Positions 56,601 to 64,000 of a DNA stretch of 64,000 nucleotides are shown piece after piece. The translations under genes were made by a program, and so were the position numbers. The notes under the pieces are model-generated. The model had not been told where the DNA came from. It did no database searches and worked only from the letters and a program-made list of their open reading frames with translations. The DNA is taken from the NCBI GenBank assembly GCA_051294375.1, contig CM119267.1, positions 3,522,192-3,586,191 on the forward strand, in the 5' to 3' direction. Numbering within the stretch: the first letter of the stretch is position 1; each line of letters opens with the position of its first letter. This DNA is from Paraspadella gotoi. Its lineage: Eukaryota; Chaetognatha.

Positions 56601-58388
56601 CAACGGATCAGCGCCGCATTTTTCCTCCAACTCTCGTCTTCATTCTCCCGCCAAGACGACTTCGCAGGGGAACGTCCCTTTCATCAGCATGTTACCGTCG
56701 GAGATTCTCGCCCGCGTCTTCACTTACTTGACCATCAGCGACCTCTGTCGCGTTTCGCAGGTTTTAATGGCCGAATCGGCATTGTTTCCTATTTTTAACC
56801 CGAGCCATCCTTATGTTTTTTTTTCCTCCTCAATTTCTCAAGGTGTGTCGTCAATGGAACGCGGTGGCGCTCGACGCTCACCTATGGTTGACGTTGGCTC
56901 CGCTCGTTTGGCTCGAGTCGTTAAAGGACGAGCGGAAGCGCGACGTCTCGTGGCAAAACATCGAGACCGAGTCTTTGGCGTCGACGGCGATGACTGACGC
57001 TGAGGGCGACCGTCTTGTTCCGCTTTTGAGCGAAGATTCCGATTCGACGGGTAAGTTTTGTATTCGGACATCTGTCTCCTTCACACCCACACATACAAAT
57101 ACTAATGATTTATCATCTTTCTCAATCAGCTTCCCGTGTCGAGATTCAGAGCCTCGGCGGTTCCAGCCTCGTCAGCGAACCAGGTTTTCGACGCGAACAG
57201 TCAGCCATCGCCTCCATCACGTACCATTTGGCGCCGCGCATCGGCACACGCGTCTCAAAGCTTTCGCTGGCCGGAAGCCGATCACTCACGAATGTTTTGC
57301 TGAGAAAACTGCTTCACTACATCCCCAACGTGACTCACTTGGACGTCAGGGACACTAGGTTTTATCTCGCTATATTTCGTTTTTTCATTAAATTAACGTT
57401 GGTTGTGTAATAATGAATGGTTCAATTTGACAGAATAGGCGATGCTGCCTTCAAGTCGCTGAATCGACACCGCGGGGTTGGAGACGCTGGAGACGTCGAT
57501 GACGTGGGCCCTTGTCTAGGTCGCCTTCGGTTTTTAAATCTCTCCGGATGCGTCAATTTTACCGACGAGGGACTTCGCCGTCTCTTGGCGACAATGGACG
57601 GCGCCTTGACCCGAATCAGCGCCGAAGCTGAATCGGGACTCTCTCTTTTGTCGCAGGATGACAGGTGATGAAAATCTTTAAATCTTCGTGATGAGCTTCT
57701 ATTCTATCCAATCCTAAGCCTAATTTCCGTTGCGTCCAGGTTGACGAATCGCGACTGCGAATCCATCCGGTCCTCGGTCAGCGGACGCGTCGATCTCGGA
57801 AGCGCCGTCTGCAAACCTTCGATCGACGACACGGAATTCCAGGGTCTTGTCATCGGCGAAGATCAGATGCGCGCCATGCGAGAGAGAGCTTTGATGTTGC
57901 GACGGAGAAACTCTATTTCCGGAGAACGTCGGGGTAAAACCGTTATGGCGAAGGAGGACTCGCCTTGCGGTTCTTGCGACTATTCGTCGGTTTGTCCCGT
58001 TGGCAAAAGGGTCACTTTAATCGCGGAAGGTCCCGCCTTAGCACTGGACGCGAAAGGCGATTCCGCATTGCCCTCGCGTCCTCTGGAGTTCGTCAGCCTT
58101 TCCGGCTGTTACCAGATAACCGACGAAGGTCTCACGATCCTCTCCACGGGCACCCACGACAACGCTGTTCGTCCCGGCTTCCCCAACTTGCGGCACTTGG
58201 ATCTCTCCGGCTGCATGAACGTCTCGGTGGAGGGAATCCTCCCGCTGCTCGATTCGTGTCCCCTCATCAATTTGGCCAAATTCTTTTATTGCGACAACTT
58301 GTCGCTGGGCGACGAGATTGACGACCTCTCCTCGGGCTGTAGAAATCTGCAGCGAGGCTCCCGCGCCTGCTGCCGTCTTGGCATTTAG
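53693..58388 (+). CDS. FBXL5: FBXL5 iron-sensing F-box protein
   Basis: Eleven exons (53693-53780, 55376-55569, 55636-55716, 55792-55992, 56083-56284, 56414-56503, 56582-56760, 56843-57050, 57130-57358, 57434-57664, 57740-58388) give 783 residues (human 691). FBXL5 is the SCF substrate receptor that degrades iron-regulatory proteins when iron is sufficient. The N-terminal hemerythrin-like domain keeps its iron ligands: His in SIPHSRM, HERIENE, His in CNCHKDDEL, HMQEEED. F-box: FISMLPSEILARVFTYL, RVSQVCRQWNAV. LRRs: LRFLNLSGCVNFTDEGL, SLSGCYQITDEGL, LRHLDLSGCMNVS. The C-terminal cysteines that hold the 2Fe-2S cluster (FFYC, SGC, ACC) are all present. Exon 1 was chosen by frame (SFE|DEINVY) and is separated by a 1.6-kb intron; it is less certain than the rest. 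Confidence 0.95.
53781..55375. other. Long first intron of FBXL5
   Basis: At 1595 nt this is the longest intron in the window. It is AT-rich with a purine-rich section (about 53860-54300). The word taacagagggg appears near 53816 and again near 54757. I see no coding frame, tRNA or named element in it. Its length fits a regulatory first intron or an insertion now eroded. Confidence 0.6.
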
Positions 58389-58799
58389 AGAAAACAAATT
58401 TATTTGTGATATAATTTATTTTTTAAAAGAAATCAAATAAAATAAAAAAATAGCTTTTTTTTTTTTAATCTTGTTTTTTCACAGTTATTTATTACTAGAC
58501 GTTAAAAAACTTGTTTGTTGACACAATAGGTGAGTTTTGCGTCTTGATTCTGATCCCAGTTCTACCTTCGCAGCTCTCATGGCTGCGCATTTGCTTCTTG
58601 ATGTCGTTACCAAAACTGCTCTTTAACATTTATATTCATACTAATCAGACATAAAGAAATTTTTATAACAACCAAAAATAAAAATTAACCATTCATTTAA
58701 TTTGATTTTTGTAAAATTGCTTTCCGTCTGCGGTAAGGTTAACCTTTTTCTGCTTCACATTTCAGTCTCATTTTTTCCTCGAGCGAGCGAGACGAAACA
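58389..58799. other. Intergenic spacer
   Basis: About 410 AT-rich bases between FBXL5 and PRDX6. AATAAAATAAAAAAATAG at 58437 may carry the FBXL5 polyadenylation signal. A TTTCAG at about 58758-58764 lies shortly before the PRDX6 ATG and may be a 5'-UTR or trans-splice acceptor. Confidence 0.5.
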
Positions 58800-59701
58800 A
58801 TGGCGAAATTGGGCAAAGAGTTTCCCAATTTCGAGGCTGTGACGACGCAAGGGAAGATCGACTTTCACGAGTGGTTGGGGGGATCGTGGGCGATCCTCTT
58901 CTCCCACCCGGCCGACTACACTCCGGTCTGCACCACCGAGTTGGCTAAGGCCATCGCCTATCAAGAGAAGTTCGCCCAAAGGTTTCTTTCGCCTATTTTG
59001 GTCACGCTGTTTGAATATTGTCAGTGTCTTGTTAGCATTCTATCCCGCCCCGGTGTTTTTTTTTAGAGGCGTCAAAATGATCGCCCTCTCGTGTGACTCC
59101 GTGGAAGACCACCTCGGTTGGACCAAGGACGTGGAGTCTTATTGCAGTCAAAAGTTTTGCTCTGAAGGAAACAACAGCATGAAGTTTCCTATCATCGCTG
59201 ACGAGGACAGGAAACTCGCGGAGAAGTTTGGAATGCTCGATCCCGACGAAGTGAATGCAGCGGTGAGTATTAAAACTAATCGATTTTTCTTTCTTTCGGG
59301 ATACTTATTGTATGCAACTTGTCTTACCCTCTGAATCAGGGAATCCCTTTGCCGGCGCGAGCCTGCTTCGTCATTGGCCCCGACAGACGCCTCAAACTCT
59401 CCATTCTTTATCCGGCGACTACGGGCAGAAACTTTGACGAGATCCTCCGCGTCATCGACTCTCTTCAACTCACCGCCGAAAAAAAGGTAAGTTCTTTCTT
59501 TTAATGACTTGCGATGATTGAATTTTTTACAGATTCTTCCACGCATTGTAGGTGGCGACGCCCGTGAACTGGAACAGCGGCGACAACTGTATGGTGTTGC
59601 CGAACATTAAACCCGACGACGCCCATGGAATGTTTCCCGAGCATAAGACAGTAGATCTGCCTTCCGGAAAGTCCTATCTGAGGACGACTCCGCAGCCTTG
59701 A
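58800..59701 (+). CDS. PRDX6: 1-Cys peroxiredoxin
   Basis: Four exons (58800-58981, 59067-59262, 59340-59486, 59552-59701) encode 224 residues, exactly the human PRDX6 length. It reduces H2O2 and phospholipid hydroperoxides using the peroxidatic Cys in [10 protein letters not shown]. The C-terminal half matches closely: [45 protein letters not shown]. The lipase-type serine motif of mammals (GDSWG) is GGSWA here: the Ser is kept, the neighbours differ, and a His lies just upstream (FHEW). Whether it has phospholipase A2 activity is therefore unclear. The zinc-finger gene begins 120 bp downstream. Confidence 0.96.
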
Positions 59702-59821
59702 ATAGATCTGGACTTAAAAAAATCTTTGAAGTCTAACTGTGATGGTGAAGTTCACTTTTGTTATTTGCTTTCAATGTTCATTCTTTATTTTTCTATGCAT
59801 GTTTAAACTTGAGAAACAATT

Positions 59822-61930
59822 ATGGAACGTAAATTGTGTTCCATTCCCGCGAAAGTAGAGGACTCTAACTTGCCCATAGCGATGAATGAATGGATTGAAG
59901 AATTGGATGTATCCCTCAATTCTTTCCTGTCATCTTCGTCTTTCGATCTTCGTAACGTCGCTGCCAGAAACCTCGATCGCCTCAAGACGGCCATCCAATC
60001 GATAGACGTCTTTGCCGTCAAAAGTCTCGTCTCTTCGCAGCAACTCAGACTTTTCGTCGAAATTCTTGTGGCAGTCTTGCGGCAAGTAAGCCAACTTCGA
60101 GGCCTTCTTGCGGAAAGGTCTCTCCACACTTCTTCTTCGCCTCTGGACATTAAAAAGTCTCCAGCCTTCGATTTTGACCAAACCTGTGACGATGTCGGCG
60201 AGAATGTCTCAACGCTGCCCGGACTTTGCATCGACGAGGCGGCAACCACTTTTCAAATGCAGTCGTTTCGGTCGGATAGATCATTATCAAATAATAACGA
60301 GTCGCCCGTCGGCCCGACGACGAGAAAGAAAAAGATTGATTTTGTGAAACTGAGTTCGACGGAGACGGAGCAAGAGAGGATGTCGAGGCCTGAGAGGAAC
60401 TCCGCTGAAGAGAAAGCGCAGACGTCGTCGTCATCGCGATCAACCTTCTCCTGCTTGACCCTCGAATCTGGATGGAATCCCGACGACGACGACGCGTTGA
60501 AGGAGGAATTGCGGCTGATCGGAAGCGCGGCTGGGGACGGCGTCGATCTCCGAGAGTGGCAACGAAGTCTGGGTGCGCGCGGGAGACCGGCCAAGGTCCA
60601 AATCGAAAAGCGAGGCGGAGGGAAAAAGTCGGTCGCGTGCGCTCTTTGTCGACGGAAAAAACCTTTCCGATCCGCGCAATTCAAAGAATTTGCGTTTCAC
60701 GTTCTCACTGTTCACGGTGAAAAAAAACACGAGTGTCCCGTTTGTCGGAAGAGATTCACGCGAGCCGCCTACGTCAAGACTCACGTGAGCGCAATGCACG
60801 ACGGCGGGGGCGTCCTGTGTCCAGTTTGCGGGCAAAAATTTCTAACCAAGTGGACGATGGAGCTGCATCGACGCAAAGCTCACGAGCGCGTCAAGCACGT
60901 GTGCCACGTCTGCGGCCGTGATTTTCTAAACAAGGTCTCGCTCAAAAATCACGTGATCAAGGACCATGAGGGAAGATACAATCATCGCTGTGAGGATTGC
61001 GGCAAAGGATTCATGAGGTCGAGCGCGTTGGAACATCATGTGATGTTTCGACACCGCGGCATCAGAACAAAACACCTCGTCAAAGAGGCTTGCCCGTATT
61101 GCGGAAAGCTTTACACTCCAAAGGCCTTGAAGAATCATCTCAAGGAACACGAAGGCGGCCTCCTCGAATGTCAAGTCGTCGATTGCGGAAAGACCTTCGC
61201 TTCCGACCACAATCTCGCCCTCCACGTCAAAACCGTCCACGACAAAATTCGCGTCGAGTGTCCCGAATGCGACCGGACTTTCAGTAATGGGACTCTGCTG
61301 CGCAATCATCGCCAAAGCGTCCACGAAGGAGTTCGCTGGTCTTGCGACGCGTGCGGAAAGCAGCTCAAGACTCGGGCGCTGCTCCTCAATCACAAGAAGC
61401 AGATCCACGCCAAAATTCGCCACCAATGCCTGCAATGCCAACAGTCGTTCTCGCAAAAGCACTCGCTCAATTATCACGTACGTCTCAAGCACGGGACGGA
61501 GGAACGATTCAAGTGCCGCAACTGCGACAAACGCTTCGTGATTCCGTGGAAGATGCGCGAACACTCTCGAAGATGCGACGCGCAAATGGGAAAGAAGTGC
61601 GACGATGACAAAGACGCGGGCGCCAACTGCGCCGTGGCGGACGTGACGAATGCTACGCCGCAAACGGACGCGTCCACGCCTGGAAGCGGCGTCTTGGATA
61701 GAGTCGAGAGTGGCGCGAGATTCTCAGCGCAGTCCATTCAGTCGAGGAGTGTCGCTCCCTGCCGAACCGAAGCGCTTCCGATTTCGGTTTTGCCTCCGCA
61801 AATTTCGTTCGTCAATTCGGTCCAAGACATTTTAGGTCAAACTTCTGCCAGGATCAACTTGGGACAATTCACCGGACGTTCACCAAATGATCAGGATCAG
61901 TTGACGTTTTTGGCCATTATTCCTTCTTGA
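59822..61930 (+). CDS. C2H2 zinc-finger protein with eleven fingers
   Basis: Single exon, 702 residues. The N-terminal about 90 residues are helical and Leu/Ser-rich, followed by a disordered acidic linker. A run of about eleven C2H2-type fingers spans residues about 272-595: for example CPVCRKRFTRAAYVKTHVSAMH, CPVCGQKF, CHVCGRDF, CEDCGKGF, CPYCGKLY, CQVVDCGKTF, CPECDRTF, CLQCQQSF. The first finger has a longer spacer and the last ends H-x3-C instead of H-x3-H. Linkers are mostly not the standard TGEKP. A DNA-binding transcription factor is likely; no KRAB, BTB or ZAD domain is present and no ortholog is assigned. Confidence 0.9.
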   Translation: MERKLCSIPAKVEDSNLPIAMNEWIEELDVSLNSFLSSSSFDLRNVAARNLDRLKTAIQSIDVFAVKSLVSSQQLRLFVEILVAVLRQVSQLRGLLAERSLHTSSSPLDIKKSPAFDFDQTCDDVGENVSTLPGLCIDEAATTFQMQSFRSDRSLSNNNESPVGPTTRKKKIDFVKLSSTETEQERMSRPERNSAEEKAQTSSSSRSTFSCLTLESGWNPDDDDALKEELRLIGSAAGDGVDLREWQRSLGARGRPAKVQIEKRGGGKKSVACALCRRKKPFRSAQFKEFAFHVLTVHGEKKHECPVCRKRFTRAAYVKTHVSAMHDGGGVLCPVCGQKFLTKWTMELHRRKAHERVKHVCHVCGRDFLNKVSLKNHVIKDHEGRYNHRCEDCGKGFMRSSALEHHVMFRHRGIRTKHLVKEACPYCGKLYTPKALKNHLKEHEGGLLECQVVDCGKTFASDHNLALHVKTVHDKIRVECPECDRTFSNGTLLRNHRQSVHEGVRWSCDACGKQLKTRALLLNHKKQIHAKIRHQCLQCQQSFSQKHSLNYHVRLKHGTEERFKCRNCDKRFVIPWKMREHSRRCDAQMGKKCDDDKDAGANCAVADVTNATPQTDASTPGSGVLDRVESGARFSAQSIQSRSVAPCRTEALPISVLPPQISFVNSVQDILGQTSARINLGQFTGRSPNDQDQLTFLAIIPS

Positions 61931-62235
61931 CATTCGTTCATTATTAATTGCTCCGATATCGAATTAATTGCCATGTCGGAGAAAGAGAGAGATGCCTTTT
62001 ATTCTCTTATGTACATCTTTTATTCCCAAACGTAGTTATTTTAAATATTTCAACCTTTTTGGGTTTCATTTTCAGCTATTATGTTAATTTTAAACTTGTT
62101 AGGACTCTGTTGTGTAATGTGTATTTTACATCGACGTGCTTTTGAGGTTTCACCCATTATCAGCCTCGATTGTATAATGTATATGTAACCTATTTAATGT
62201 ACGTGTAATAAATATTACATAGAATTACATTAAAA
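61931..62235. other. Short intergenic spacer
   Basis: About 300 AT-rich bases. AATAAA at about 62207 may end the zinc-finger transcript only 25 bases before the next ATG. Short repeats of TGTAATGTATAT and TACATTAAAAATGCG type occur. No gene is seen. Confidence 0.5.
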
Positions 62236-64000
62236 ATGCGTTACATTGCGTTAAAGCGCGAGGCGAAGGAGAGATTGGACGAAAAAAACTACGATGCCGC
62301 AATGGAGATCTACAGTCGAGCAGCAGATATGGCGCTGCGGGAAAATGCTGCTCCGGTTGAAGTTGCCAAAATCTACACCAACGAATCGGAAATGGCCTTT
62401 AAAGTTTTTCAAAAAATATTTCTTGTTGGAACCGGAAGTCATTCTCCGTCTCCTGATTTAGAGCCTCTTCAAAATATCCTGAAACGATCTGAAGATGCGG
62501 CCAAGGCGGCCATAGATATTTGCGAAGATTGGGCCAAGGGATTTCTTTACCTGGCCCGAGTTCGTGTTGTGTGGAGTTATACCTTTTTTTGTAAAGTCAT
62601 GCAGGAATTTAACCAATTTTATGCCGACTCCCTGATGGAGAGGTATTTTGAACTGTGTTTTCCGAACACGAAAGAGAATGATATTGATATTAAAAGCATC
62701 AAGAATCCAACTTTGTGGTTCGTTCTTAAGCTTATAAAGCATTCACTCTACGAAGATTTTATCAAGAGTCAACCGGGATTCGACGGATTACGATTTCCTA
62801 AAAATGTATTTTATGTGAATCCCAGCGGCGCGGGCTGCTTCACCTCTATTTCTGACGCTACGTTTCACGCGCAAATCATGAAAAAGCCGTATTCGGTCTT
62901 GATCGAACCCGGCGTTTACGAGGACGATTTTGGCTACGAATGTATTGGGCCTAGTTCCGAAATGTCTCAGAGCGGTTACATGTATTATGACCTCACGGAA
63001 TTGGAGGTTGACTTAGTAGGAAATAGGGCAAAACAATCTCAGTCGTATTTTGTGAAACTGGAGGAAAACCTTTCATCATTACTTGAGGAAGATTCCGAAA
63101 AACCTGTAACGGAAACTATCGTAGTATTTCAAAAAGATTTTGAAATATTTTCCAGAAAAATTAGTATTTCTCGGATGACTTTTTTGGACTTGAGTACGAA
63201 TGAGGTGTTTTTCAGATTTCATCTGAATACATCGAAAGAAAGATTTTCTGTCACTAACTGTTTTGCTGCACGTTGCTCACATGATGAAAACGGGGTCATA
63301 AATGATGAAACAGGAGCAATAAATGTTTTTTTAATTGCTTATAATTGCAACATTTTGATAAATGAATCACATCTCACTCGTTTTCATCACCCATTAATAC
63401 TTTCTACCTGCAATATAGTGATCAAAGAAACGACTATAAATTTAAGCGATATTTCGCTTGTTATCACTCACAATACCGTGGCCAATCTTAAAAACGTACA
63501 ATTTACGAACGGATTTCAAGTCAGTAACAGCAAATTAACCGCTTCTGATTCACTCTTTAGAAGTGTCAGTGCTCCAACCATGGTCGACATGGTATCGAAG
63601 TTACATTCCTCAGTTTTTGAAAAGATTACTATGTTTCATGTACGTAATTCTCAGGTTGAGGTGTCTAATTCCGAAGTGTTGATGAACTTAGATTCTAAAC
63701 GAGAGGTTTTTGCAATGGGGTTGTATAATGAAGTTGATTTAGATACACAATCGCACTTAGTTTTACGGAACAATAAAATAATTGCTCTATCTGAAATAAT
63801 TACTCTAAAACGTGAAGATTTAATCTGTCATTTACAAGGCAATAAAATTTGTTTACATGAAAAAATTCCAGGTATGGCCAAGTGCCTTCTTAAAGTTTTG
63901 TCCAATAAAACCATTGATTTGAGTTTCCATGAAAACGTAATCGTCGACGACAAAGAACGAAATTTAAACGCCAGTCATGGTTTTTATCATATCTTTAGCC
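62236..64000 (+). CDS. TPR-like plus beta-helix protein, cut by the window edge
   Basis: An uninterrupted open frame of 588 codons runs from ATG 62236 to the last base; the stop lies beyond the window. Residues 1-100 look like a TPR/MIT-type helical repeat (LKREAKERLDEKNYDAAMEIYSRA, then SEDAAKAAIDICEDWAKGFLY). From about residue 190 the sequence turns to short beta strands: NVFYVNPSGAGCFTSISDA and IEPGVYEDD mark the start of a right-handed parallel beta-helix, with repeated V/I-x-N-S/T and N-N-K-I turns (NSKLTASDSLF, NSQVEVSNSEV, LRNNKIIALSE, LQGNKICL). Codons are far more AT-rich than in its neighbours, and no intron is visible. I do not recognise the family. It could be a recent arrival, a fast-evolving family member or an intron-poor native gene. 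Confidence 0.75.
   Translation, partial: MRYIALKREAKERLDEKNYDAAMEIYSRAADMALRENAAPVEVAKIYTNESEMAFKVFQKIFLVGTGSHSPSPDLEPLQNILKRSEDAAKAAIDICEDWAKGFLYLARVRVVWSYTFFCKVMQEFNQFYADSLMERYFELCFPNTKENDIDIKSIKNPTLWFVLKLIKHSLYEDFIKSQPGFDGLRFPKNVFYVNPSGAGCFTSISDATFHAQIMKKPYSVLIEPGVYEDDFGYECIGPSSEMSQSGYMYYDLTELEVDLVGNRAKQSQSYFVKLEENLSSLLEEDSEKPVTETIVVFQKDFEIFSRKISISRMTFLDLSTNEVFFRFHLNTSKERFSVTNCFAARCSHDENGVINDETGAINVFLIAYNCNILINESHLTRFHHPLILSTCNIVIKETTINLSDISLVITHNTVANLKNVQFTNGFQVSNSKLTASDSLFRSVSAPTMVDMVSKLHSSVFEKITMFHVRNSQVEVSNSEVLMNLDSKREVFAMGLYNEVDLDTQSHLVLRNNKIIALSEIITLKREDLICHLQGNKICLHEKIPGMAKCLLKVLSNKTIDLSFHENVIVDDKERNLNASHGFYHIFS

Noticed and set aside
60926-61663. 245-codon minus-strand open frame opposite the zinc fingers
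   Set aside because: It is an antisense shadow of the repeated C2H2 codons; no independent protein features.

Overview
The window is nuclear DNA of a compact, intron-rich eukaryote, very probably an early-branching animal. The evidence is metazoan gene content: an FBXL5 iron sensor, a heparan-sulfate 3-O-sulfotransferase, PLD6/Zucchini, LRRC58, AMDHD2, EAF and PRDX6. Together with short GT-AG introns (mostly 60-100 nt), GC-rich coding exons, AT-rich spacers and about 2.5 kb per gene, this resembles a sponge genome of the Oscarella/Corticium type. The organism call is inference; no rRNA, tRNA or mitochondrial marker is present.

Layout, left to right. 0-10.4 kb: a possible 3' exon of an unknown gene, NUDT18-like Nudix hydrolase, BCKDHB (mitochondrial branched-chain ketoacid dehydrogenase E1 beta), an ELL-associated factor, and a 1335-residue coiled-coil protein. 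10.8-16.8 kb: an aldo-keto reductase with an in-frame TGA, a zeta-crystallin-type quinone reductase whose intron 2 holds a 36-bp minisatellite, an almost perfect 86-bp-arm palindrome, and PLD6. 17-21.3 kb: a membrane-anchored FG-GAP protein with a second gene nested in its last intron. 21.5-34 kb: HIGD, then a tight same-strand run DNA2, GINS3 (PSF3), RBFA, CHM/REP with gaps of only 151, 122 and 90 bp. 34.3-36.2 kb: NAPRT. 37.3-39.2 kb: the only minus-strand gene, an intronless RRM-Tudor-coiled-coil protein. 39.2-42.6 kb: AT-rich spacer with a 1.6-kb nested foldback cluster. 43-62 kb: HS3ST-type sulfotransferase, LRRC58, NAA50, a possible small cysteine-rich gene, an unusual 1136-residue kinase, AMDHD2, FBXL5, PRDX6 and an eleven-finger C2H2 protein. 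62.2 kb to the right edge: an intronless open frame, truncated by the window, with a TPR-like start and a probable right-handed beta-helix.

The genes are mostly housekeeping and do not form one pathway. Local themes are replication (DNA2 next to GINS3), mitochondria (BCKDHB, PLD6, HIGD, RBFA), the piRNA pathway (PLD6 and the Tudor protein, 21 kb apart), and iron/redox (FBXL5 next to PRDX6). Almost every gene lies on the plus strand. Several have a splice-acceptor-like site just upstream of the ATG, which fits 5'-UTR introns or spliced-leader trans-splicing.

The best leads for something new are: the coding-like 24-nt segment carrying a TGA in the aldo-keto reductase; the non-GT donors in CHM (GC) and possibly AMDHD2 (GA); the palindrome with a hammerhead-like core; the nested gene; the yeast-length DNA2 with a PIP box; the foldback cluster; and the kinase and beta-helix proteins that match no family I know. 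Three genes have reading-frame problems (AKR, quinone reductase, nested gene), so small assembly errors must be considered.
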